From assembly GCA_024223125.1 (NCBI GenBank), contig JAAEOP010000439.1:1-57295 (forward strand): a stretch of DNA of 57,295 nt. Direction: 5' to 3'. The notes beneath the pieces were generated by a model. The model did not search any database and was not told where the DNA came from. It saw nothing but the letters and a program-made list of their open reading frames with translations. The translations under genes and the position numbers were made by a program. Shown here one piece after another: positions 8,379 through 15,793 of the stretch. Each line of letters begins with the position of its first letter. The first letter of the stretch is position 1. The DNA is from Chloroflexota bacterium (lineage in GTDB: Bacteria; Chloroflexota; Anaerolineae; Promineifilales; Promineifilaceae).

Positions 8379-9494
8379 ATGCCTTACACCGTTGGTCATC
8401 CTGTACAAAATCCATCGGAGTTTTACGGCCGTCAAACTCAAATTTCCCATTTCTTTTCCAATATCACTACTTCCAAGGCTCAATCGCTTCATATTTTGGG
8501 GTTAAACCAGAGTGGAAAAACGTCGTTCTTGCGCCATGTTGCCCATCCAAGCGTTACGGTGCGCCATCTGCGCCATCCAGAAAAAATAGTGATGGTGTAT
8601 GTAGACATGTCTACCTGCAAAACGCCGGCCTATTTTTATTATCGCGTTCTGATGCAATTAAAGATGCGTTTAGGGCAGGTAAATACAGGCTTTTTGTGGC
8701 AAGAGTCTCTGCCAGAGAAGACGAATATTTATGATGTAGAAGTGTTTTTATGCCATTTCTCCAGGCGACGGATTGTGCTGCTGCTGGATCAGTTTGATAA
8801 TCTGCCTACAGATACCTTCGGGCGCGATTTTCTAACGGAACTGCGGGCGATGGTTTATGTGGCTGATTATGATCTTTTGCTTGTCACGGCGTCCATGATC
8901 CCTCTGCCGGACATAGGGTGTCGTTTGGGTTTACCGGCTACATCTCCGTTTTACACGATGTTTGCGGCCGCGCCTATTTGTATGGGAGAGTTGGACACGG
9001 CCGTTGTGGATACGCTCATTAGCCAGTCAGCCATTCAAGAAGGCGTCCCCTTTAGCACCCATGAAGTTTACACCATCAAATGGTTGGCCGGAACATTACC
9101 CTATTTACTGCAAGTAACGGCCGCTCGTTGGCTGTACTACAAAAGGATGGGTTTCTTACCAGAACCAGAGATTATTTTAAGTCAGTTAATTGCCGAACTA
9201 ACGCCTATCTTTGAAGAGTGGTGGGATACCTTAGACGCGGAATCACAACGGTTATTGGGGTTGATGACAACGAAGTATCCTGATCCAGCAGAGAGTTATT
9301 TTGTCAGTCAACAAAAAAAAGAACATCAGATGCGTCTTTTGGGATTGGTCGTTGGTAGGGAGCGTCATCCTGTTGTGAATGGCGCTATATTAGAAACCTG
9401 GGTAAGCCAGCAGTTCTCCCAGCCAGATTATACCACGAACGGAACTCATGAATGGCAGACAAACCAGACGTTGCCGATGGTTGCCGAATTGTGA
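8379..9494 (+). CDS. AAA ATPase domain protein (ORC/Cdc6-STAND-like)
   Basis: A 371-residue ATPase. Near the N-terminus FYGRQTQISHFF is followed by the P-loop GLNQSGKTSFL (about residues 43-53) and the Walker B RRIVLLLDQFDNLP (about residues 129-142). The C-terminal third looks like a helical or winged-helix region (EEWWDTLDAESQRLLGLM). Such ATP_bind/AAA_16-type proteins in Chloroflexota and cyanobacteria are often signalling or effector-linked, but no partner is fused here. Role unknown; the neighbouring polysaccharide cluster may be coincidental. Start chosen at ATG 8379 because of its Shine-Dalgarno. Confidence 0.7.
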   Translation: MPYTVGHPVQNPSEFYGRQTQISHFFSNITTSKAQSLHILGLNQSGKTSFLRHVAHPSVTVRHLRHPEKIVMVYVDMSTCKTPAYFYYRVLMQLKMRLGQVNTGFLWQESLPEKTNIYDVEVFLCHFSRRRIVLLLDQFDNLPTDTFGRDFLTELRAMVYVADYDLLLVTASMIPLPDIGCRLGLPATSPFYTMFAAAPICMGELDTAVVDTLISQSAIQEGVPFSTHEVYTIKWLAGTLPYLLQVTAARWLYYKRMGFLPEPEIILSQLIAELTPIFEEWWDTLDAESQRLLGLMTTKYPDPAESYFVSQQKKEHQMRLLGLVVGRERHPVVNGAILETWVSQQFSQPDYTTNGTHEWQTNQTLPMVAEL

Positions 9495-9565
9495 ATTGTT
9501 AGTGGTTGGTGGCTGGTGGCTGGTATAGAAAGGTGCATCTCTAACCAGTAACTAGTAACTAGCAA
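9495..9565. repeat. Heptad-repeat hairpin (GGTTGGT/GGCTGGT type)
   Basis: GTGGTTGGTGGCTGGTGGCTGGTA forms 7-bp units (given here in two parts: TGGTTGG and TGGCTGG words), followed from 9542 by AACCAGTAACTAGTAACTAG, a partly complementary heptad series. It separates the ATPase gene from the metal transporter operon. Confidence 0.6.
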
Positions 9566-9602
9566 CACAAATGTTGGCGGGTAATTTTATATGACCCCAA
9601 TT

Positions 9603-9619
9603 ATGGTATAAAATACCGT
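9603..9619 (+). promoter_or_regulatory. Putative promoter/operator of the metal ABC operon
   Basis: TATAAAAT at 9607-9614 is a good -10 element only 7 bases before the ATG at 9622, and no Shine-Dalgarno is present, so the mRNA may be leaderless. The -10 lies inside the inverted repeat GGTATAAAATACC (9605-9617), a plausible operator for the Fur-family regulator encoded at the end of the operon. Confidence 0.4.
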
Positions 9620-9621
9620 TT

Positions 9622-10500
9622 ATGGATCAACTTACAACTGCCATACAAACTCGAGGGGTAGCTCATAAATCGGCCGCGCCCAGTTTAGCCTTACATGATG
9701 TTTCTGTCACTTATGCCCGAGGGGGGAACGGCCGTACCACAACCAACAGTCAGGATTTTGCCCTCAAAAATATCTCCTTCCAATTGTCTACAGGAGAACA
9801 TATCGCTGTGGTCGGGCCAAACGGAGCTGGTAAAAGCACCCTTTTCAAACTCATTGTGGGCACGATTAAACCAACGACAGGCGAGGTATCCATTTTTGGG
9901 CATACGCCTGGCGGCCATATTTGCATCGCTTATGTGCCCCAGCGCAGTCAGATAGATTGGTCTTTCCCTGTCACCGTAGAAGATGTAGTAATGATGGGGC
10001 GGGTGGGACAAATTGGGTTATTTCGCCAACCAGGCCGTCGTGATAAGGAGATAGTACAGGTCAGTCTAGCCCGTGTTAAAGCCTATCACCTGTCAAAAAA
10101 GCAAATTGGTGAGCTTTCCAGCGGGCAGCAGCAGCGTGTTTTTGTAGCTCGCGCCCTAGCCCAGGAAGCGGAAATATTGCTGCTAGATGAACCCTTAAAC
10201 GGTCTGGACTTGCCTAGTCAAGAAGCGATGTTTGATATTTTAGATTCACTACGGCCGGATGGAGTGACAGTGATTGTCGCTACCCATGATCTGAATCTGG
10301 CGGCCGCTCGCTTTGACCGTATCTTGCTGCTCAATGAACGGGTAGTGGCCTTTGGGAAACCAACGGCCGTGTTAACCCCCGACTCCCTATTACAAGCGTA
10401 TGGCGGCCACATTCACATCGTCCCCAACCAGGAATCAGCTTCAGACCAAATGTTGATTGCCGACGCCTGCTGTGATCAAGGGCATAGTGGTGCTTTATGA
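9622..10500 (+). CDS. Metal (Zn/Mn) ABC transporter ATP-binding protein
   Basis: A 292-residue ABC ATPase of the ZnuC/MntB/SitB group. Walker A VVGPNGAGKST (about residue 63), Q-loop YVPQRSQIDWSFP, signature LSSGQQQRV (about 165), Walker B EILLLDEPLNGLD (about 182) and switch VATHD (about 219) are all present. PQR..IDW.FP is characteristic of metal importers. An additional 25-residue N-terminal leader precedes the domain. The gene overlaps the permease gene by 4 bases (ATGA). No metal-binding lipoprotein gene is adjacent. Confidence 0.9.
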   Translation: MDQLTTAIQTRGVAHKSAAPSLALHDVSVTYARGGNGRTTTNSQDFALKNISFQLSTGEHIAVVGPNGAGKSTLFKLIVGTIKPTTGEVSIFGHTPGGHICIAYVPQRSQIDWSFPVTVEDVVMMGRVGQIGLFRQPGRRDKEIVQVSLARVKAYHLSKKQIGELSSGQQQRVFVARALAQEAEILLLDEPLNGLDLPSQEAMFDILDSLRPDGVTVIVATHDLNLAAARFDRILLLNERVVAFGKPTAVLTPDSLLQAYGGHIHIVPNQESASDQMLIADACCDQGHSGAL

Positions 10501-11336
10501 CGCTCATCAACTGGCTAATGGAGCCATTACAATATGATTTTATTGTGCGGGCGTTGTTGGCGGCCGTTATGGTCGGCATTGTCTGTCCGGTAATTGGCTC
10601 CTATGTCGTTTTACGTGGTATGGCCTTCTTTGGGGATGCGTTGGCGCACATTATTCTGCCCGGTGTCGTTATTGCTTACTTGCTGGGTTGGCCGCTGGCG
10701 TTGGGTGCTTTACTGATGGGCATTTTAGCCGCGATAGGCATTGGCGCTTTAAGTGAACGGGGTGTGTTGAAGGAAGATACAGCTATCGGGGTACTCTTTG
10801 CCGGGATGTTTGCGTTGGGGGTAGCTTTACTTTCCACAACCGGAAATTATTCCATTGATCTGGCCCATTTTTTGTTTGGCAATTTGTTGGGTGTTTCCAC
10901 GTTTGATTTATGGGTGACATTTGTTTTGGCCGCTATCGTTTTGCTGGCAGTTGTCCTATTCTACAAAGAATTTATGGTCATCTCTTTTGATCCCGTATTG
11001 GCGGTGACTTTGCGGCTACCCACCACCTTTTTGCGTTACCTGCTGCTCATTTTAATTGCCATTACGATTGTGATTTCCTTACAGGTGGTCGGTATCGCTT
11101 TAATGTTGGCGATGCTAATTACGCCGGCGGCCGCAGCCTCATTATTAACCCGAAGATTAGCGCCGATGATGGTGGTGGCTGCTTTAATTGGGGCTGTTTC
11201 CGGGGTAGTTGGGGTGTATGTCTCTTTTTATTTAGATGTGGCTTCTGGGCCAGCGGTGGTATTGGTAGCGACTTTGATTTTTGTCCTGATATTTTTATTT
11301 GCGCCAGAACAAGGGTTGGTGCGGCGCACAGCCTAA
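10497..11336 (+). CDS. Metal ABC transporter permease (ZnuB/MntC-like)
   Basis: A 279-residue inner-membrane permease of the ABC-3 family with eight or nine hydrophobic segments. Typical landmarks are the early PVIGSYVVLRGMAFFGDALAH, GALSERGVLKEDTAIG, and LQVVGIALMLAMLITPAAAA. It forms the channel for zinc or manganese driven by the ATPase encoded directly upstream (ATGA overlap). Its neighbour downstream is a Fur-family regulator, supporting metal-responsive control. Confidence 0.9.
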   Translation: MTLINWLMEPLQYDFIVRALLAAVMVGIVCPVIGSYVVLRGMAFFGDALAHIILPGVVIAYLLGWPLALGALLMGILAAIGIGALSERGVLKEDTAIGVLFAGMFALGVALLSTTGNYSIDLAHFLFGNLLGVSTFDLWVTFVLAAIVLLAVVLFYKEFMVISFDPVLAVTLRLPTTFLRYLLLILIAITIVISLQVVGIALMLAMLITPAAAASLLTRRLAPMMVVAALIGAVSGVVGVYVSFYLDVASGPAVVLVATLIFVLIFLFAPEQGLVRRTA

Positions 11337-11346
11337 AATCTGGGCC

Positions 11347-12069
11347 ATGGTAAATGGTGTAATGAACAGTAAAAGTGCGACATTTGTTCAAGTTTTGCAG
11401 GAAAATGGGTATCGTTTAACACGAGCACGTCAGGCAGTGTTTAATGCCCTGGTGGCGACGGGAGGGCATGTAAGCGCTGATGATTTGGCAACGGCCGTGC
11501 GCCAAAATGCCTCCCATGTCGGCCGTATGACTGTGTATCGTACCCTGGACCTGGATTTGCTCAGTGAATTGGGCCTGGTACGACCTGTTTACCAGGGCAC
11601 AGGGGCAGCCCATTATGTGTTGATGCACGCCGGTCATCACCATCATCTGGTTTGTTCTTTTTGTGATCAGGTAATTGAGTTTGATGATTGTGCATTGGCA
11701 GAAATGGAGCAGATAATTGGGCAGCGGTTTCAATTTGCAGTGAAGGGGCATTTGCTTTTGAATGTATCAGTATTCACAATCAAACGGGATTGCGCCGCCC
11801 TGACAGAGCAAGGTATCTATTTGGGGCTTGATAAAGGTGACAATTATCTACCATTTTTGTTTCTATCTGTTTCCCGTGCTTGCTCAATAATATTCAGTTT
11901 TGTAACAAGCAATGTCCTATTTACAGTTCATATCAGCAGATTCAGGTTCAGACGCTTCAGTCCAACGTTGGTCAAACTCGTGCAGATATTGTTCAGCAAC
12001 AGCCGCATTGGTGATGATAAGAACGTTTTCATCGTTACTTTCATTAGCATTGTTGGAAAAGTTAAATGA
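11347..12069 (+). CDS. Fur-family metal regulator, C-terminus probably frameshifted
   Basis: Residues 1-135 are a clear Fur/Zur protein: winged helix (ENGYRLTRARQAVFNAL, MTVYRTLDLLSELGLV pattern) and dimerisation/metal domain with HHHHLVCSFCDQVIEFD (first CxxC near residue 100). After the GHLL motif the frame no longer gives the second CxxC and runs on as hydrophobic, unrelated sequence to 12069, overlapping the convergent PLD gene by 153 bases. A shift in the short T-rich stretch near 11757 would end the protein at about 11831, giving a normal length of about 160 residues. Start ATG 11347 or 11362; Shine-Dalgarno weak. It probably controls the metal transporter ahead of it. Confidence 0.65.
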   Translation: MVNGVMNSKSATFVQVLQENGYRLTRARQAVFNALVATGGHVSADDLATAVRQNASHVGRMTVYRTLDLDLLSELGLVRPVYQGTGAAHYVLMHAGHHHHLVCSFCDQVIEFDDCALAEMEQIIGQRFQFAVKGHLLLNVSVFTIKRDCAALTEQGIYLGLDKGDNYLPFLFLSVSRACSIIFSFVTSNVLFTVHISRFRFRRFSPTLVKLVQILFSNSRIGDDKNVFIVTFISIVGKVK

Positions 12070-13128
12070 TCCCGTAATTACTGTCTCGTTATCAATAATA
12101 AAGACTTTGTGATGAAATGTACCTGGGTTTCCATCCTGGCGAACAGGTACTTCGGCACAGTACAAAGCGGGGAGTTCGCTGTATTCGGTTTCACTGCCTC
12201 GGGTCTCAAAGATGCCCATAACATCTACACCCGCGTTTGCCCGATCTAACACGGCCGTACCCAAATCATCATGAGTAAACGAAAAAGCCATAAAACGAAT
12301 CGAGCTTTGTGCATTTTCAATAAGGGGCACTAATTGGTCTATTACCTCATCTTCAGCCGCAAACAAGACACGGACGGGTGAACCGTCAATTGTCACACTT
12401 TGTTCTTCAATAGTAGAGGGTGAACGTGGCCCAAACTCCCCATTCCACATTTCGGCAAATTCACGTTCATATATTCCCGCCAATTCAAGAGATTCCAGAA
12501 CAACGACATTATTGTTGTTACGAAAAATCCCATTTCGAGTAATGTTTGTGGATCCCGACCAAACAGTTTGATTATCGAAAATCCAGAATTTATTGTGCAT
12601 CAGGGCGCTACGGTCGTCATCTTTCACAGGAATACCGGCATCTTCCAGCAGGGCAAATTGCCCATGGTCTTCTTCATGATCAGCTTCCAGCCCATGTTCG
12701 TCATCCGTCACCCATTGCACCTCGACACCTCGCTCCTGAGCAGCAACTAAGGCATCCGCCACCGACGTCAAATTGAATTCAAATGAAGCAATATGAATGG
12801 AATCTTCAGCGTCACTAATATGCCCGATAAGCGTTTCGGCGATAGATCCGGAAAGGTTCTCTGGATCGTTTATCGTCTGTGGAGTTGTAAAATACACCTG
12901 CCACCAATCACTATTTTGACCACCAGGCGGGGTAGCTTGTAGAGTTGCCTCGTCCATTTCTGATGCCGCTGGTTCATCTTCCTGATCAAAAAGGCCAATT
13001 GGATCCGAGCCAGTAAAAAGGAAATAGGCTCCCAGCAAAATAGCTGCAATGATAATAATAGTCGTTAACGTTTGATTCCGTTTATTGCTTTTCTTCCTTC
13101 TTCTCTTTCTCGATTTTCTTTTTGTCAT
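11917..13128 (-). CDS. Phospholipase D-like (two HKD motifs) membrane-anchored protein
   Basis: A 403-residue protein with a very basic N-terminus (KRKSRKRRRKKSNKRN), one membrane segment (TTIIIIAAILLGAYFLF), a short acidic linker and two PLD domains. The HKD motifs HNKFWIFD (about residue 176) and HHKVFIID (about 339) are each followed by GSTN or GSFN, as expected for an active pseudo-dimer. Extracytoplasmic location is inferred from the anchor. Members act as phosphodiesterases, nucleases or phospholipid enzymes; the substrate is unknown. ATG 13128 is preferred to GTG 13134 because GAGGAG lies at 13134-13139. It follows a small gene by 14 bases. Confidence 0.82.
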   Translation of the reverse strand: MTKRKSRKRRRKKSNKRNQTLTTIIIIAAILLGAYFLFTGSDPIGLFDQEDEPAASEMDEATLQATPPGGQNSDWWQVYFTTPQTINDPENLSGSIAETLIGHISDAEDSIHIASFEFNLTSVADALVAAQERGVEVQWVTDDEHGLEADHEEDHGQFALLEDAGIPVKDDDRSALMHNKFWIFDNQTVWSGSTNITRNGIFRNNNNVVVLESLELAGIYEREFAEMWNGEFGPRSPSTIEEQSVTIDGSPVRVLFAAEDEVIDQLVPLIENAQSSIRFMAFSFTHDDLGTAVLDRANAGVDVMGIFETRGSETEYSELPALYCAEVPVRQDGNPGTFHHKVFIIDNETVITGSFNFSNNANESNDENVLIITNAAVAEQYLHEFDQRWTEASEPESADMNCK

Positions 13129-13142
13129 TTTCACTCCTCAAA

Positions 13143-13571
13143 CTAAAATGTGTCTGTAAAATTTCGCAGGCTGACGACCAAATGAGTTGGTGAATCAACT
13201 AAACTGTGACTGAGAAACGCTTCCCAATCGGGGCGCTCTGGTATTATTTTTTTATCACCGTAAATGCGTACAATCTGTTCCAAAATCTGGGGCATGAATT
13301 GTTGACTGGTCGCACTGTTATCTTCACCGAGATGAAGCGCCCAGCGATTAATCAACCGCATTAAGCGGCGCACCGCTTTTTCCTGTGGATACAGCGCTTC
13401 TTCTGCCTCAGCATCTTCCATACCGGCTGTCTGCTTACCAAGCATCTCTACCAGAGCCACTCCCCAATTGATCAATGCTTTGGCTGCTTCATCCTCAAGG
13501 TTAGAAGTCAGACTTTCATTTTCTAAAATCCTCTCCACCATGCGGATAATACGAATGTTGACTTCATCCAT
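13143..13571 (-). CDS. Hypothetical protein, 142 residues
   Basis: Not recognised. The protein is acidic and mostly helical (VERILENESLTSNLEDEAAK, LINWGVALVEMLG), without a signal peptide or membrane segment. It starts at ATG 13571 and ends 14 bases before the PLD gene, with which it is probably cotranscribed. The upstream 137 bases are AT-rich and may contain the promoter. A cytoplasmic partner or regulator of the PLD protein is possible but not supported by motif evidence. Confidence 0.6.
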   Translation of the reverse strand: MDEVNIRIIRMVERILENESLTSNLEDEAAKALINWGVALVEMLGKQTAGMEDAEAEEALYPQEKAVRRLMRLINRWALHLGEDNSATSQQFMPQILEQIVRIYGDKKIIPERPDWEAFLSHSLVDSPTHLVVSLRNFTDTF

Positions 13572-13708
13572 AATTAGAAGTTATCCTTCGTCTCATTGAG
13601 AACCATTGTTAAATCTTTCAGGACACACCACCTTGATACCAATACAAAGTCTAAATAAATTGTAAGCGCCATACAATCTATATTGTTATTGAAAAGATAC
13701 GAAGATAC

Positions 13709-14887
13709 CTATAAATTTTCAAAAATGCCGGCCGCACCCATACCACCACCAATACACATCGTCACCATACCAAATTGGGAATTGCGCCGCTTCATTTCAT
13801 TGATGATTTGCACCGTCAGCTTTGTGCCCGTGCAACCCAACGGATGCCCCAGAGCAATCGCGCCGCCATTCACATTGGTACGCTCTTCATCTAAACCAAG
13901 TTCACGAATCACGGCCACAGCCTGCGCTGCAAACGCTTCATTTAGTTCGATTATATCCATATCATCCAGACTCATGCCGGTGCGTTTTAGAAGCCGAGGC
14001 ACGGCCGCAACCGGCCCCATACCCATTATTTCTGGACGAACGCCACCCACATTAAAGCCCACAAATTTCACCAGCGGCGTCAATCCCAATGCTTCCGCTT
14101 TTTGCCGTTCCATGACGATAACGGCCGCAGCCCCATCGCTTAACGGAGAAGAATTTCCGGCCGTTACCGTGCCACCCTGCTTAAACACCGGCCGCAGTTT
14201 GGCTAATCCTTCCAGGCGGGTATTCGGCCGTAAATGCTCATCCCGGTCAAAAGTGAAAGTACGTCGTTCCGGGCCGTTGGGGCCGGGGGTCACTTCTTCA
14301 ATTTCCAGGGGCAAAATTTCATTCTGGAACAGCTTCTTTTCATAAGCTGCGGCCGCTCGTTGATGGCTGCGGACGGCAAACTCATCCTGGGTTTGACGAC
14401 TGACTTCGTATTCTTCGGCGACTTGTTCGGCCGTAAAGCCCATACCCATGTACACTTCAGGATTATTTTCCACCATGTACGGATTGGGGTTCACCCGAAA
14501 GCCGGTCATGGGCACTTTACTCATCGTTTCCGCGCCGCCGGCAACGATGACGTCGGCCCCATTGGCAATGATCCGTTCGGCGGCCATAGCGATGGTTTGC
14601 AGGCCGCTGGAACAAAAACGGTTTACTGTCATACCGGGCACATCTACGGGCAGACCGGCACGCAAAGATATGCTGCGGCCGAAATTCAACCCCTGCGCTC
14701 CTTCCGGCATGGCGCAGCCAATAATCACATCGTCTACTTCTTGCGGGTCTAAGCCTTCGGCCTGCCGCAGCGCTTCCTGAACAACGGCCGCCGCCATCTC
14801 ATCCGAACGCCAATTACGGGTGGTGCCGCGTTTTGCTTTGCCTACGGCCGTGCGGGAAATTGATACTATTACAGCTTCTCGTGTCAT
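13709..14887 (-). CDS. fadA: Acetyl-CoA acyltransferase (thiolase, FadA-like)
   Basis: A full-length 392-residue thiolase. The nucleophile is in NRFCSSGLQTIA (about residue 88), the second active-site block is GGAIALGHPLGCTG, and the third is VTMCIGGGMGAAG at the C-terminus. It carries out the last thiolytic step of fatty-acid beta-oxidation, releasing acetyl-CoA. On the minus strand it lies after FadN and the acyl-CoA dehydrogenases, the same set as the Bacillus fadNAE operon. A toxin-antitoxin pair lies between fadN and fadA. RBS AAGGA ahead of ATG 14887. A degraded copy of its tail is found at 3012-3124. Confidence 0.93.
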   Translation of the reverse strand: MTREAVIVSISRTAVGKAKRGTTRNWRSDEMAAAVVQEALRQAEGLDPQEVDDVIIGCAMPEGAQGLNFGRSISLRAGLPVDVPGMTVNRFCSSGLQTIAMAAERIIANGADVIVAGGAETMSKVPMTGFRVNPNPYMVENNPEVYMGMGFTAEQVAEEYEVSRQTQDEFAVRSHQRAAAAYEKKLFQNEILPLEIEEVTPGPNGPERRTFTFDRDEHLRPNTRLEGLAKLRPVFKQGGTVTAGNSSPLSDGAAAVIVMERQKAEALGLTPLVKFVGFNVGGVRPEIMGMGPVAAVPRLLKRTGMSLDDMDIIELNEAFAAQAVAVIRELGLDEERTNVNGGAIALGHPLGCTGTKLTVQIINEMKRRNSQFGMVTMCIGGGMGAAGIFENL

Positions 14888-14888
14888 G

Positions 14889-15446
14889 TTATTTATCCTT
14901 TTTGTGATTAATCTGCTTTAAAAGCTCATCGGGAGTCAGCGCCAGAATTGGAGAATGTTCAAAATCGTCCTTATCACGGGTAACAATCGCGTTTAGACTG
15001 TACGATTGAGCAGAAGCAATTTGTAAGTCATCTTCGAAATCTATACCTGCAAGCGTGTATGCCCGTTCCAATATTTGATCATCCACGGCGCAAATGCTAA
15101 AAACATCAAGACATAAACGCACTGCTTTCCGAGCAATATCCCTGCCTTTTTGTCGCCGCGCAATATAATAAGGAATGGGGATTTTATTAAACCCCGAACT
15201 TGTCATACCTGCGAAGGCAGGTATCCATCTTTTTAGTCGAGTGGATTCCCGCCTTCGCGGGAATGACAAATTAAAGTTCATGGGATTATTTAATCCTCAT
15301 TCCTAAACATCCGTTAGAGAAGAAGTAGAAACATATCCTTGTATTCGATTTTCTTTATGTGCCTGCAAGACAAGTAATGCCGAAGCAAACTTTGCTCTGT
15401 CAAGATAGATATCCAACAGAACATTAGTGTCTAGCAAAACACGCAT
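14889..15446 (-). pseudogene. PIN-domain toxin gene split by a 133-bp element
   Basis: Reading from ATG 15446, MRVLLDTNVLLDIYLDRAKF continues to STSSLTDV, where an in-frame stop arises at the left end of an inserted repeat. After the insertion (15171-15303) the same frame resumes with YYIARRQKGRDIAR and runs to the end with FEDDLQIA and TRDKDDFEHS. Removing the insert plus one TA restores codons for SLTDVYYIARR and a 140-residue PIN protein with acidic residues in LLDTN, FEDD and TRDKDDF. The start overlaps the antitoxin stop (TAATG). Intact members are toxin RNases; this one should be inactive. Confidence 0.85.
15171..15303. mobile_element. 133-bp MITE inserted in PIN gene, TA duplication
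   Basis: The ends AGGAATGGGGATT (15171) and, on the other strand, GGAATGAGGATT form terminal inverted repeats; both sides are flanked by TA (15169-15170 and 15304-15305). Inside are two hairpin arms of the widespread type TCATTCCCGC/GCGGGAATGA and TACCTGCGAAGGCAGGTA. A TA duplication is what Tc1/mariner-IS630 transposases make. No coding capacity of its own, although translation of its core produces the familiar spurious peptide FPRRRES. Confidence 0.8.
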
Positions 15447-15715
15447 TACAGATGTTCCTCCAAGCCATGTTGCTTGAGTTTCTCTTCGTACAGTATTTGT
15501 TCAACATCCTCGTCTGAAAGCGGCCGGTCGGTTGCCAACAATCCCACCATTTCCGAATAACTGTCTTTGAGTACAGTAGGCTTTTTGGACTGTTGCTGGT
15601 ACAGTTCTCCAGGGTAGAATGTACGTAGCAACTCTTGAAGCAATGCAAACCGTGCTTCTGACGGCCAACTCAAGACACTTTTCCGAATAGTGCTATAATC
15701 TTTTGCTTCAATCAT
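15446..15715 (-). CDS. Antitoxin of the PIN pair
   Basis: An 89-residue acidic protein with MIEAKDYSTIRKSVLSWPSE at the N-terminus and a charged C-terminal tail (LSDEDVEQILYEEKLKQHG). Position, size and TAATG overlap with the PIN gene indicate the antitoxin of a type II VapBC-like module. The DNA-binding family could not be named with confidence. With the toxin gene disrupted it is now an orphan antitoxin. It lies between fadN and fadA and looks like an insertion into that operon. Confidence 0.65.
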   Translation of the reverse strand: MIEAKDYSTIRKSVLSWPSEARFALLQELLRTFYPGELYQQQSKKPTVLKDSYSEMVGLLATDRPLSDEDVEQILYEEKLKQHGLEEHL

Positions 15716-15740
15716 AGTTGAACTTCCACTATACTGAGTT

Positions 15741-15793
15741 TAATGATTGATAATTGGGAATAATCTACCAATCATTAATCTTTAATCATCAAT
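15741..15793. repeat. Heptad-repeat hairpin (TGATTGA/TAATCAT type)
   Basis: TAATGATTGATAATTGGGAA is followed by the complement-like CCAATCATTAATCTTTAATC. The stop codon and last codon of fadN lie inside it. Confidence 0.6.

Noticed and set aside
8379..9494. AAA ATPase as part of an anti-phage defence system
   Set aside because: No nuclease, reverse transcriptase or other effector lies next to it; the neighbours are a glycan cluster and metal transporter.
13683..14345. Long open frames on the + strand opposite thiolase, FadN and the dehydrogenases
   Set aside because: Shadow frames of well-supported genes; composition and lack of family motifs or Shine-Dalgarno sites argue against coding.
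14889..15281. A 130-codon open frame with MNFNLSFPRRREST at the start
   Set aside because: The first 35 codons are translation of the inserted MITE; the remaining part is only the second half of the PIN gene.
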